Shown here piece by piece: positions 35,334 to 43,772 of a DNA stretch of 64,000 bases. Positions within the stretch are counted from its first letter, which is position 1; each line of letters opens with the position of its first letter. Origin of the DNA: RI-92 sp037384645 (GTDB taxonomy: Bacteria > Pseudomonadota > Gammaproteobacteria > UBA6429 > Thiohalophilaceae); the NCBI GenBank assembly GCA_037384645.1, contig JARRNT010000004.1:1-64000 (forward strand), given 5' to 3'. The notes below the pieces were generated by a model. That model was given only the letters and a program-made list of their open reading frames with translations. It made no database searches and had not been told where the DNA came from. The translations under genes and the position numbers were made by a program.

Positions 35334-36158
35334 ATGTGCGATACCTGCGGCTGCAACGTCACTCCCGGCAACGCCCACCTGGTGCGTGCCGATGGTAAAC
35401 ATGGCCAAACCCGGGACGGTCGTTCCGCCATCACGGTGTTAAAAAGCCTGTTAACGGAGAATGATCACCAGGCCATGCACAATCGGGAACATTTCGATCA
35501 ACAGGGTGTGCTGGCGCTGAATCTCATGTCCTCGCCCGGTTCGGGCAAGACCGCGTTGCTGGAAGCGACCATCGATGCACTGGCCGGCGAGCTGAACATC
35601 GCCGTGATTGAAGGCGACCTGGAAACCGAAAACGATGCCGAGCGCATTCGTGCCCGCGGCGTCCCCGCCATCCAGATCGCCACCGGTTCCGCCTGCCACC
35701 TGGACGCCCACATGGTGCACGATGCGGTGCATCACCTGGATCTCAAAGCGCTCGACCTGGTTTTCATCGAAAACGTCGGCAACCTGGTGTGCCCGGCCAG
35801 CTTTGACCTGGGCCATCACCGCAACATCACCCTGCTCTCGGTCACCGAGGGCGACGACAAACCGGCCAAGTACCCGGTCATGTTCCGCGCCGCCGACCTG
35901 ATGCTGCTGACCAAGGCCGACCTACTGGCGGTGCTGGATGACTTCGACCCGGCCCGGGCCGAACGTTGCCTGCGCGAACTGGCCAGCCACGCACCGGTCA
36001 TGCAATTGTCCGCGCGCCGCAACATGGGGCTGAACCCCTGGCTGGACTGGTTGCGCGATGAAGTACAGCAACACAAGGATCGGGTCGCTCGCCAGGAAAC
36101 CCTGACCCCGGCCGTGCAACCCGACGGCGCCCGCCTGCATTCACCCACGTCACGTTAA
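35334..36158 (+). CDS. hypB: Hydrogenase nickel-insertion GTPase HypB
   Basis: A 274-aa SIMIBI GTPase. The N-terminus MCDTCGCNVTPG has a CxxCGC metal site but little His-rich extension. The P-loop is SSPGSGKT (about 66-73), the switch regions contain VIEGDLETENDAERI, the metal-binding ATGSACHLDAHMV is near 120, and FIENVGNLVCP and LLTKADLL follow. It energises Ni release to the large subunit with HypA. The C-terminal 30 residues are a variable tail. Only 6 bp separate it from hypD. Confidence 0.95.
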   Translation: MCDTCGCNVTPGNAHLVRADGKHGQTRDGRSAITVLKSLLTENDHQAMHNREHFDQQGVLALNLMSSPGSGKTALLEATIDALAGELNIAVIEGDLETENDAERIRARGVPAIQIATGSACHLDAHMVHDAVHHLDLKALDLVFIENVGNLVCPASFDLGHHRNITLLSVTEGDDKPAKYPVMFRAADLMLLTKADLLAVLDDFDPARAERCLRELASHAPVMQLSARRNMGLNPWLDWLRDEVQQHKDRVARQETLTPAVQPDGARLHSPTSR

Positions 36159-36164
36159 CTGTTC

Positions 36165-37280
36165 ATGTCCACTGACGCCCGCACCTGGCTCAAACGCATT
36201 CGCGACCTGCCGCTGGGCGACCGACCGGTGCGCATCATGAACGTGTGTGGCGGCCACGAACGCGCCATCACCATGGCAGGCCTGCGCGGTGCGCTGCCCA
36301 ACAACATCGAACTGATTCCCGGCCCCGGTTGCCCCGTGTGCATCTGTCCGGAAGAAGACATTTACGACGCTATTCAACTGGCCATGAACGAGGACGTGAT
36401 CCTGGTGGCCTTCGGTGACATGTTGCGGGTGCCGGTCAATGCGCCGAAGGGGTCGATCCGCTCCATGGAACAGGCCCGCGCCGCCGGTGCCGATATTCGG
36501 CCCATTGCCTCACCCACGGAAGCCGCTGTGATCGCGCGCGACAACCCGCAATGCACGGTGGTGTTCTTTGCCGCCGGCTTCGAGACCACCACCGCGCCGG
36601 TCGCCGCCCTGTTCGCACAAGGGGTACCCGACAACCTCATGCTGCTGCTGTCCGGCCGCCTGACCTGGCCCGCGGTGGCCATGTTGCTTAACTCGGAACA
36701 ACCGGGCTTCGATACCCTGATCGCCCCGGGCCATGTCGCCACGGTCATGGGCTCCGAGGAATGGCGCTTCGTGCCGGAACAACACCACATCCCTGCCGCC
36801 GTGGCCGGTTTTGCGCCCGAGAGTCTGCTGGCGGCGTTTTACTCCACGCTGCGCCAGTTGCTCGAAGGTCAGGCCTTTCTCGACAACTGCTATCCGGAAC
36901 TGGTCCGCCCCGAGGGCAACCCCGGTGGTCGACGCCTGCTCAACGAGGTCATGGACGTCACCGACGCCAACTGGCGCGGCATCGGCACGATCCCGGATTC
37001 CGGTTTCACCTTACGCCCGGCTTACGCCAAGCACGATGCCCGCCAACAATTACCGTTCCCGCAGGACGAAGGTCGCAAGCGGGCCGGCGAAATGCCGCCG
37101 GGTTGCGATTGCGCCCGGGTGGTACTGGGCAAGATCTATCCCGACGGCTGCCAACTCTATGGCCGTGCCTGCACCCCACGCAAACCCATCGGGCCGTGCA
37201 TGGTCTCGGACGAAGGCGCCTGCCGCATCTGGTGGGCCGCCGGCGTACGCGAACCGCGCAGCGATCAGGGCGCGGCCTGA
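36165..37280 (+). CDS. hypD: Hydrogenase maturation factor HypD
   Basis: A 371-aa [4Fe-4S] protein that, with HypC and HypE, assembles the Fe(CN)2CO group. Conserved blocks are MNVCGGHERAI with its Cys, PGPGCPVCICPEEDI, FFAAGFETTTAP, LIAPGHVATVMGSEEW and the C-terminal cluster region PPGCDCARVVLGKIYPDGC, YGRACTPRKPIGPCMVSDEG. All key cysteines are present. Starts 6 bp after hypB; the 149-bp gap to hypF contains no gene. Confidence 0.95.
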   Translation: MSTDARTWLKRIRDLPLGDRPVRIMNVCGGHERAITMAGLRGALPNNIELIPGPGCPVCICPEEDIYDAIQLAMNEDVILVAFGDMLRVPVNAPKGSIRSMEQARAAGADIRPIASPTEAAVIARDNPQCTVVFFAAGFETTTAPVAALFAQGVPDNLMLLLSGRLTWPAVAMLLNSEQPGFDTLIAPGHVATVMGSEEWRFVPEQHHIPAAVAGFAPESLLAAFYSTLRQLLEGQAFLDNCYPELVRPEGNPGGRRLLNEVMDVTDANWRGIGTIPDSGFTLRPAYAKHDARQQLPFPQDEGRKRAGEMPPGCDCARVVLGKIYPDGCQLYGRACTPRKPIGPCMVSDEGACRIWWAAGVREPRSDQGAA

Positions 37281-37429
37281 TCCGTCGTCCAATACACCCA
37301 GCGCCAAGTTTGCGCTCACACACCCGCGAAGCTTGGCATGACGTATTCCGTTTGGTAAAGGTGTACACCTATGTCGCAGCATTCCAGTCAAGCCAGTAGC
37401 GCAGCGCTTGCGCATCGCCCAGGTCGCCT

Positions 37430-39712
37430 ATGAACACCTCAACGTCCCCGGCACCGGTTTCGGCACGTCGCCTGTTGCTGAGTGGGCGGGTACAGGGCGT
37501 CGGCTTCCGTCCCTTCGTTTATCGACTCGCCCACGGGCTGGAGCTGCAGGGCTGGGTGCGAAACCAGCGCGGCAAGGTCGCGGTACACATTGAAGGACCG
37601 CTGATGAACGTCTTCGAATTCCGCGCCCGCCTGTTGAATGAAGCGCCACCGCTGGCCCGCCCCCAGCTGGAAGACGACAGCGTGGTCGAGGTGCAATCAC
37701 TGACCGACTTTACCATTCTCGACAGCAGCGAGGACGATGCCCCGGTCATTCACGTCCCGCCTGACTGGTTCACCTGTGACGACTGCCTGCGCGAACTGCA
37801 CACGCCCACGGACCGACGCTATCGTTATCCCTTCATTAACTGCACGCAATGTGGCCCACGTTATACCTTGATCCGTGCACTGCCCTACGACCGCGCCAAT
37901 ACCAGCATGGCCGGCTTCGCCTTATGTCCGGCCTGTAACAAGGAGTACCACGATCCCCTGGATCGTCGTTACCATGCCGAACCCATCGCCTGCCCAACGT
38001 GCGGCCCGCAACTGGAATGGCATTTCCCAGGACAGACGCGCGTATCCGGCAACGAGGTAGCACTCGACGCGGCCATCGCCGCCTTGCGTCGCGGTGCCAT
38101 CGTCGCGGTCAAGGGTATCGGTGGCTATCACCTGATGTGCGATGCCGGCGCAGAGACAACGGTGCAACGACTGCGCGAAAGCAAACCCCGCCCGCACAAA
38201 CCGCTGGCGCTGATGTTTCCCGCAACCGGTCCAGACCAGCTGGAGGCAGTGCGCGCCGTGTGCCAGGTGGACGAGGCGGCGGCCGCGTTACTCACCTCGC
38301 CGCTGCGCCCCATCGTCCTGTTGCCCAGACATAACGGGAAAACTTTGTCATCAGCCATTGCACCGAGACTCTACGAACTCGGCGTGATGCTACCCTACAC
38401 GCCGCTGCATCACCTGTTGCTCAACGCACTCGGCAAACCCCTGGTCGCCACCTCCGCCAATATTTATGGCGAACCTGTTATTACCGACAATCGCGAAGTC
38501 GAACAACGTCTCGCCCACGTCGCCGAGGCCTTTTTGCATCATGACCGTCCCATCGAGCGCCCCGCCGATGATTCGGTATGGCGCCCGATTGCCGGACGTG
38601 TACGCCCCTTGCGTCTCGGCCGGGGTTGCGCGCCGCTGGAATTCGCATTGCCGTTCAACCTGCCGCGGCCACTACTCGCCGTCGGCGGCCACATGAAAAA
38701 CACCATTGCCCTGGCCTGGGACAACCGCGTTGTCATCTCTCCGCACATCGGCGACCTGGATGCGCCGCGCAGCTTCGACGTATTCGCCAGGACCGCCGCC
38801 GACCTGCAACAACTCTATGCCGTCCAGGCCGAGCTGATCGCCTGCGATGCCCACCCCGGTTACGGCAGTTCACGCTGGGCCGCGAATCAGCCGCTGGAAC
38901 GTATCGAAGTTTTTCACCACCGTGCCCATGCCAGCGCCCTGGCCGGTGAGTTTCCGGAAGAACCGCGCTGGCTGGTGTTTACCTGGGATGGTGTCGGCCT
39001 CGGCGAGGACAATACCCTCTGGGGCGGTGAAGCCCTGTATGGCGCAGCCGGTGACTGGCGCCGGGTCGCCAGCATGCGCCCCTTTCATTTACCCGGCGGC
39101 GACAAGGCAGGCCGCCAACCCTGGCGTGCCGCCGCGGCCCTGTGCTGGGAATGCGGACAACGCTGGGATGGCGTACCCGACGACGCAGTACTGCTGTACC
39201 AGGCCTGGACGCAACGCCTTAACAGCCCGGCAACCAGTGCCGTGGGCCGCCTGTTCGATGCCGCCGCCGCACTCACCGGCCTGGTGAGTGAAGCCAGTTT
39301 CGAGGGACAGGGACCGATGTACCTGGAAGCCTGCGCCACGTCCGGCGAAACACCCATCGAACTTCCCCTGGCCAGCGACGAAACCGGTATCCTGCGCAGC
39401 GACTGGGCGCCATTGCTGTCCCTGCTGCGCGACAAGCAACAGTCCGTTGTACAACGTGCCGGTATTTTTCATGCCAGTATGGCCGCGGCACTGGTGGCAC
39501 AGGCCGGCGTCGTGCGACAGGCTCGGGGTGAATTCGCCGTCGGCCTCACTGGCGGCGTGTTCCAGAACCGGCTGCTGGCCGAGCGCTGCCTGGATGAACT
39601 ACGCGCTGCCGGTTTCCGTGCTTACCTGCCGGCGGCCGTTCCCTGTAATGATGCCGGGCTAAGCTTCGGTCAGGTCATCGAAGCCGGTGCAGGCATGGCG
39701 GCAACGCGTTAG
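37430..39712 (+). CDS. hypF: Carbamoyltransferase HypF
   Basis: A 760-aa multidomain protein that turns carbamoyl phosphate into the cyanide ligand precursor on HypE. The acylphosphatase domain is at about 12-100 (LLSGRVQGVGFRPFVYRLAH). Two zinc fingers follow (CDDCLRELH, INCTQCGPRYT, CPACNKEYHDP, ACPTCGPQ). The YrdC-like domain (IVAVKGIGGYHLMCDA, KPLALMFP) and the Kae1-like carbamoyltransferase (VGGHMKNTIAL, FHHRAHASALAGEF, GLTGGVFQNRLL) complete it. Domain order and length are normal, so it should be functional. Confidence 0.95.
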   Translation: MNTSTSPAPVSARRLLLSGRVQGVGFRPFVYRLAHGLELQGWVRNQRGKVAVHIEGPLMNVFEFRARLLNEAPPLARPQLEDDSVVEVQSLTDFTILDSSEDDAPVIHVPPDWFTCDDCLRELHTPTDRRYRYPFINCTQCGPRYTLIRALPYDRANTSMAGFALCPACNKEYHDPLDRRYHAEPIACPTCGPQLEWHFPGQTRVSGNEVALDAAIAALRRGAIVAVKGIGGYHLMCDAGAETTVQRLRESKPRPHKPLALMFPATGPDQLEAVRAVCQVDEAAAALLTSPLRPIVLLPRHNGKTLSSAIAPRLYELGVMLPYTPLHHLLLNALGKPLVATSANIYGEPVITDNREVEQRLAHVAEAFLHHDRPIERPADDSVWRPIAGRVRPLRLGRGCAPLEFALPFNLPRPLLAVGGHMKNTIALAWDNRVVISPHIGDLDAPRSFDVFARTAADLQQLYAVQAELIACDAHPGYGSSRWAANQPLERIEVFHHRAHASALAGEFPEEPRWLVFTWDGVGLGEDNTLWGGEALYGAAGDWRRVASMRPFHLPGGDKAGRQPWRAAAALCWECGQRWDGVPDDAVLLYQAWTQRLNSPATSAVGRLFDAAAALTGLVSEASFEGQGPMYLEACATSGETPIELPLASDETGILRSDWAPLLSLLRDKQQSVVQRAGIFHASMAAALVAQAGVVRQARGEFAVGLTGGVFQNRLLAERCLDELRAAGFRAYLPAAVPCNDAGLSFGQVIEAGAGMAATR

Positions 39713-39746
39713 CATCTACCAAACCAAAACAACGAAGGCACAACGA

Positions 39747-40751
39747 ATGACACACATCAGCCTGGCCCACGGCAACGGCGGACGCCTCATGCGCGAACTC
39801 ATCGAGGAGATCCTCGCGCCGGCGTTGCGTAACCCGGAGCTGGACGTCAACGTGGACGCGGCATCGTTACCGCTGGAACTGGACGGTCACGCACTGATGT
39901 TCACCACCGATGGCTTCACGGTCAAACCACTGGAATTTCCCGGCGGCAACATCGGCTCCCTCGCGGTGCACGGGACCGTCAACGACCTGGCCGTGTCCGG
40001 CGCCATTCCGCATTACCTCAGTCTCAATATGTTCATCGAAGAAGGCTTCGAGCTGGCGCAACTACGCCGTATCATCACCAGCCTCGCAGAAGCGGCGGCG
40101 CAGGCCGGCGTGCGCGTCGCCGCCGGTGATACCAAAGTGGTTGGCCGCGGTGAAGGTGGCGGGCTGTATCTTGCCACCACCGGTGTCGGCCTGCGCCCCC
40201 GGGATCTGCTGCTGGGCTTCGATCAGATCCAGGACGGTGACGCCATCCTGGTCAGCGGGCCAGTTGGCGATCACGGTGTGGCCGTGATGCTGGCGCGGGA
40301 ACAGTTCGGCCTGCGCGGCGATGTGCAATCGGATGCCGCCTCTGTGCTGCCATTGACCCGGGCGGCTGTCGCCCTGCCGGGCCTGCGCTTCATGCGCGAC
40401 CCAACCCGGGGTGGCCTGGCCACGGTCCTGAACGAGTTGCACCGTGGCACCGGTCATGGCGTGCGGGTGCAGGAGGCCCGGGTGCCGGTACGCGATCCGG
40501 TGCGTGGCGTATGCGAGATGCTCGGTTACGACCCGATGTACCTGGCCTGTGAAGGTCGGGTAGTTGCGGTGGTGGCACAAAGCAACGCCGGGCAGTTACT
40601 GGCAAGCTGGCAGGCCCTGGCGCAAGGGTCGGACGCGGCTATCATCGGTCGCATCGACAACGCGACACGCCACGTGACCCTGGAGACCGAATTAGGCGGT
40701 GAACGCATACTGGAAGAACTGGAAGACGACCCGCTGCCCCGGATCTGCTAA
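39747..40751 (+). CDS. hypE: Hydrogenase maturation protein HypE
   Basis: A 334-aa PurM-like ATPase. It has LAHGNGGRLMRELIEEI, the nucleotide region MFTTDGFTVKPLEFPGGNIG and GTVNDLAVSGA, VAAGDTKVVGRGEGGGLYL, and the invariant C-terminus PRIC whose terminal Cys carries the thiocarbamate/thiocyanate. The start was set at the ATG giving MTHISLAHGNGG; an upstream in-frame start at 39687 would overlap hypF. It completes hypC-A-B-D-F-E. About 290 bp without a gene follow, containing regulatory signals for the next operon. Confidence 0.95.
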   Translation: MTHISLAHGNGGRLMRELIEEILAPALRNPELDVNVDAASLPLELDGHALMFTTDGFTVKPLEFPGGNIGSLAVHGTVNDLAVSGAIPHYLSLNMFIEEGFELAQLRRIITSLAEAAAQAGVRVAAGDTKVVGRGEGGGLYLATTGVGLRPRDLLLGFDQIQDGDAILVSGPVGDHGVAVMLAREQFGLRGDVQSDAASVLPLTRAAVALPGLRFMRDPTRGGLATVLNELHRGTGHGVRVQEARVPVRDPVRGVCEMLGYDPMYLACEGRVVAVVAQSNAGQLLASWQALAQGSDAAIIGRIDNATRHVTLETELGGERILEELEDDPLPRIC

Positions 40752-40817
40752 CGCGGGCGTTTTGCGCACGCGTTACCAGTCCATTTTTTGTCAGCGCCTC
40801 AGGATAGCGCAGCTTCC

Positions 40818-40831
40818 TTGATCAAGATCAT
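40818..40831 (+). promoter_or_regulatory. FNR/ANR-like box upstream of the Isp-type hydrogenase operon
   Basis: TTGATCAAGATCAT agrees with TTGAT-N4-ATCAA at nine of the ten consensus positions. It sits about 220 bp before the maturation-protease start and would suit anaerobic activation. FNR control is known for the related hyn operon of Thiocapsa. Confidence 0.55.
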
Positions 40832-40906
40832 CAGCAGCGCAATGCTTAGCATATGGAATGCATTGCTTTTGCAGTCCCATGCGCTAGGATGTAGTTAAAA
40901 AATAAT

Positions 40907-40947
40907 ATGGGAAGTTAATAGCTTACAAGTAAACGCTAACTTCCCAT
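40907..40947 (+). promoter_or_regulatory. Long perfect inverted repeat in the operon leader
   Basis: ATGGGAAGTTA and TAACTTCCCAT are perfect 11-bp arms; the 19-nt interior can pair further (TTAC-AA-GTAA). It lies between the FNR-like box and the first gene. It may be an operator or an RNA hairpin; no U-tract follows. Confidence 0.5.
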
Positions 40948-41038
40948 GCTGTTGATGCCCCTGGGGCCGCGACCACCCGGCGCCACACTCACATACAGGC
41001 TCGCAGTCAACAGAAACAATGGAGTATCCACGACGGTC

Positions 41039-41506
41039 ATGCGCACCCTGGTTCTTGGTATTGGTAACACCCTGCTCGGCGACGAAGGCGCCGGCGTCCA
41101 CGCCATCCACGAACTGCGGGAACGCAATAACGACCTGGATGAAGTGGAGTTCATGGACGGTGGCACACTGAGCTTTACCCTGGCCGCACCGGTGGAGGAT
41201 TGCGACAACCTCATCGTGATCGATGCTGCCGAACTGCAATCACCACCCGGTACGGTTCGTACCTTTATCGATGAAGACATGGACCACTTCCTCGGCAACC
41301 AGCGCAAGCGCAGCGTACACGAGGTCAGCCTCATGGACCTGCTGGGTGTCGCCCTGTTGTCCGGCAACCTGCCCCGGCACCGCGCCCTGATCGGGATCCA
41401 GCCACAATATGTCGACTGGGCCACCCAACCAACGCCCGCCGTGGCGGCCGGCATCGGCGAGGCCTGCACGGCAGCTGAAACCCTGTTGCAGGACTGGCGG
41501 CCGTGA
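41039..41506 (+). CDS. Hydrogenase maturation protease (group 1 partner, HupD/HyaD-like)
   Basis: A 155-aa endopeptidase. LVLGIGNTLLGDEGAGVHAI has the conserved Glu/Asp Ni ligand, IVIDAAELQSPPGTVRTF the Asp, and KRSVHEVSLMDLLGVA the His, the usual triad. It should remove the C-terminal extension of the downstream large subunit. The ATG at 41039 matches the family N-terminus (MRTLVLGIGN); the frame is open 31 codons upstream. Its stop overlaps the next start as GTGA. First gene of the Isp-type hydrogenase operon. Confidence 0.93.
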   Translation: MRTLVLGIGNTLLGDEGAGVHAIHELRERNNDLDEVEFMDGGTLSFTLAAPVEDCDNLIVIDAAELQSPPGTVRTFIDEDMDHFLGNQRKRSVHEVSLMDLLGVALLSGNLPRHRALIGIQPQYVDWATQPTPAVAAGIGEACTAAETLLQDWRP

Positions 41507-41925
41507 GTACGATCAGCGACATCCCCATTACCGTCGACAACGGCACCAGCCCATCGGGCCACCCGGTCCTGCGCGCCTTGCTGCAGGAAATCGAAACCCT
41601 GTTACACAATCTCGCCGAGACCGGTACGGGCGGCAGTGTGGACCTGCGCAGCCTGCCCCTGTTTCCGGGTGACTACCAGGTACTGCAGGACAGCCTCGGC
41701 CAGGGTGAAATCCAGGTCATGCTCAATAGCCTGGGACCCTCCACGATCTACGAAACCGCGGTCCCGGGTGTCTGGTGGATCACGCACCGTAACGAAGCCG
41801 AAGAAGTCGTCGCCGAATTTATTGAAGTGACACGCTGCCCGGCTATCCTGCAGACACCGGCAGAAGAATTACCACAGGCGATTGCCCAACTACGGGACCT
41901 GGATCAGCAATTGTCAGAAACCTGA
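41503..41925 (+). CDS. HupH/HyaF-like hydrogenase expression protein (short form)
   Basis: A 140-aa protein matching the HupH C-terminal domain: VLRALLQEIETLLHNLAETG, GDYQVLQDSLGQGEIQVMLN, and ETAVPGVWWITHRNEAEEVV, AEFIEVTRCPAIL. Full-length HupH is about twice as long, so this is a one-domain form. HupH/HyaF act in assembly of the small subunit or its clusters. It starts with GTG overlapping the protease stop and ends 29 bp before the small-subunit gene. Confidence 0.85.
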   Translation: MSTISDIPITVDNGTSPSGHPVLRALLQEIETLLHNLAETGTGGSVDLRSLPLFPGDYQVLQDSLGQGEIQVMLNSLGPSTIYETAVPGVWWITHRNEAEEVVAEFIEVTRCPAILQTPAEELPQAIAQLRDLDQQLSET

Positions 41926-41954
41926 GCCGCCACCGCAGCGGAAAGGACAGCACC

Positions 41955-43058
41955 ATGTCGGAGAAAGATACACTACTCGATAACCTGGGCCGCCACGGGA
42001 TCAGCCGCCGCGGCTTTCTCAAGTTTTGTGCTTCCATGGCGTCAATGATGGCCCTGCCCCCCGGTGCCGCCACCGTCATGGCCGAGACCCTGGGCAAGGC
42101 GCGACGGCCGTCGGTGATCTACCTGTCATTCCAGGAATGTACCGGTTGCCTGGAATCCCTGACCCGCTCGTTCTCGCCCACGCTGGAATCGCTCATATTC
42201 AATGCGATCTCGCTGGACTACCAGGAGACCCTGCAGGCGGCCGCCGGCACCGCGGCGGAAGCCGCGCGCGAACAGGCCATGAAAGACAACTACGGCAAAT
42301 ACCTGCTGATGGTGGACGGCTCCATCCCCACCCGCGACGGTGGGGTATATTCCACCGCGGCCGGCAAGACCAACCTCGAAACCCTGGAGGACGCCGCCAA
42401 GGGCGCGGCCGCCATCATCGCCGTCGGTACCTGCGCGGCATTCGGCGGCATTCCCTATGCCAAACCCAACCCCACCGGCGCGGTCCCGGTCTCCGACCTG
42501 ATTCATGACAAGCCGATCATCAACGTCTCCGGCTGCCCGCCGATTCCGGCGGTCATCACCGGCGTGCTGGCGCACTACCTGACCTTCGGCGCCCTGCCGG
42601 AACTGGACAGCAACCGCCGACCGCTGGCCTTTTATGGCGACACCATCCACGACCGTTGCTACCGCCGGCCGTTCTATGACCAGGGCAAGTTTGCCAAGAC
42701 CTTCGATGACGCCGGCGCGCGCCAGGGCTGGTGCCTGTACGAACTCGGTTGCAAGGGACCGACGACACACAATGCCTGCGCCACCACCAAGTGGAACCAG
42801 GGGACCAGCTTTCCCATCGAGTCGGGCCATCCCTGCCTGGGCTGCTCGGAGCCGGGCTTCTGGGACGCCGGCAATTTCTACAGCGCCCTGAGCACAACGA
42901 CGGCACCGCTGGGAGCCTGGTCGGGTGCCGCGATTGCCGCCGGCGCCGCAATAGGCCTGGCCGCGGGCGCCGCCAGCCGGCACACACAGAAGGAAGCAAA
43001 ACAGGCGCACCACGTGGTGACCGCAGAAGAACTGAAAAACAAGGAGGAACAATCATGA
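41955..43058 (+). CDS. hynS: [NiFe]-hydrogenase small subunit, group 1 Isp-type
   Basis: A 367-aa small subunit with a Tat signal (SRRGFLKFCASM, twin Arg near 18-19), so the enzyme is exported. The cluster residues appear in YLSFQECTGCLESLTR, VGTCAAFGGIP, NVSGCPPIPAVI, IHDRCYRRPFYDQGKFA, WCLYELGCKGPTTHNACATT and GHPCLGCSEPGFWD. Near the C-terminus lies a Gly/Ala-rich hydrophobic segment (SGAAIAAGAAIGLAAGAAS), probably a membrane anchor. It is separated from the large subunit by three genes, as in the Thiocapsa hynS-isp1-isp2-hynL arrangement. Its stop overlaps isp1 as ATGA. Confidence 0.93.
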   Translation: MSEKDTLLDNLGRHGISRRGFLKFCASMASMMALPPGAATVMAETLGKARRPSVIYLSFQECTGCLESLTRSFSPTLESLIFNAISLDYQETLQAAAGTAAEAAREQAMKDNYGKYLLMVDGSIPTRDGGVYSTAAGKTNLETLEDAAKGAAAIIAVGTCAAFGGIPYAKPNPTGAVPVSDLIHDKPIINVSGCPPIPAVITGVLAHYLTFGALPELDSNRRPLAFYGDTIHDRCYRRPFYDQGKFAKTFDDAGARQGWCLYELGCKGPTTHNACATTKWNQGTSFPIESGHPCLGCSEPGFWDAGNFYSALSTTTAPLGAWSGAAIAAGAAIGLAAGAASRHTQKEAKQAHHVVTAEELKNKEEQS

Positions 43059-43714
43059 CCGTCAATGAGATATTGACCTGGGTACGCGGGCCGGCGATGC
43101 AGTTTGCCCTCGTGATCTTCTTCCTCGGGGTGGTTGTTCGTATTCTGGAAATGTGGCTGCTGGGACGTACACCCGACCTGTCGCTAGCACGCCGCAGCGG
43201 TTTCATTCCCGGCCTGCGTACCGTGTTCCACCGTTCCATACCGGCGCCGGGTCTGCTGCAACGCCAACCGCTGGTGTACCTCGGCGGCTATACATTCCAT
43301 CTCGGTTTCTTCATTTCGCTCATCTTCTTCGCCCCACACATCCAGCTGTTCTATGGCGTGTGGGGAATCCGCTGGCCGGGACTGCCGGCTTACCTCATCG
43401 ACTTCGTTGCGGTGGTCAGCATTGCTGCGCTGGTAGCGCTGCTGGTACATCGCTTCGTCAACCCGGTGCGGCGTTACCTGTCCAATGGCGGAGATTATCT
43501 TGCCTGGCTGGTGACCTTCCTGCCCCTGTTCACCGGCTACCTGGTTGCACACGAATCCGTATTGCCGTACGCACAGATGTTGACGCTGCATATCCTGAGT
43601 GTCGAACTGCTGTTGATCGTGCTGCCATTCACGAAACTGACCCACAGTTTCACCCTCTTCCTCTCCCGCTGGTACAACGGCGCCATGGCAGGTCGCAAAG
43701 GTGTGGCGTCATGA
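43055..43714 (+). CDS. isp1: Isp1-type membrane cytochrome b subunit (NarI/DsrM-like)
   Basis: A 219-aa membrane protein with five predicted helices: FALVIFFLGVVVRILEMWLL, FHLGFFISLIFFAPHIQLFY, YLIDFVAVVSIAALVALLVH, WLVTFLPLFTGYLVAHE and LTLHILSVELLLIVLPFTKL. His residues on helices (for example FHLGFF, LVHRFV, TLHILS, THSF) would bind two haems b, as in NarI. It is expected to pass electrons from the periplasmic hydrogenase to the quinone pool or to Isp2. The real start follows AAGGAGG by seven bases. Confidence 0.9.
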   Translation: MTVNEILTWVRGPAMQFALVIFFLGVVVRILEMWLLGRTPDLSLARRSGFIPGLRTVFHRSIPAPGLLQRQPLVYLGGYTFHLGFFISLIFFAPHIQLFYGVWGIRWPGLPAYLIDFVAVVSIAALVALLVHRFVNPVRRYLSNGGDYLAWLVTFLPLFTGYLVAHESVLPYAQMLTLHILSVELLLIVLPFTKLTHSFTLFLSRWYNGAMAGRKGVAS

Positions 43715-43772
43715 AGCACTGGCTTAACGCGACAGGAATGAATAAAAGCGAGATAACTGACGGGAGGCTCAT

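Noticed and set aside
42126..43052. 308-codon frame antisense to the small hydrogenase subunit
   Set aside because: Shadow frame over a strongly supported coding region; no ribosome site and odd Gly/Val/Arg composition.
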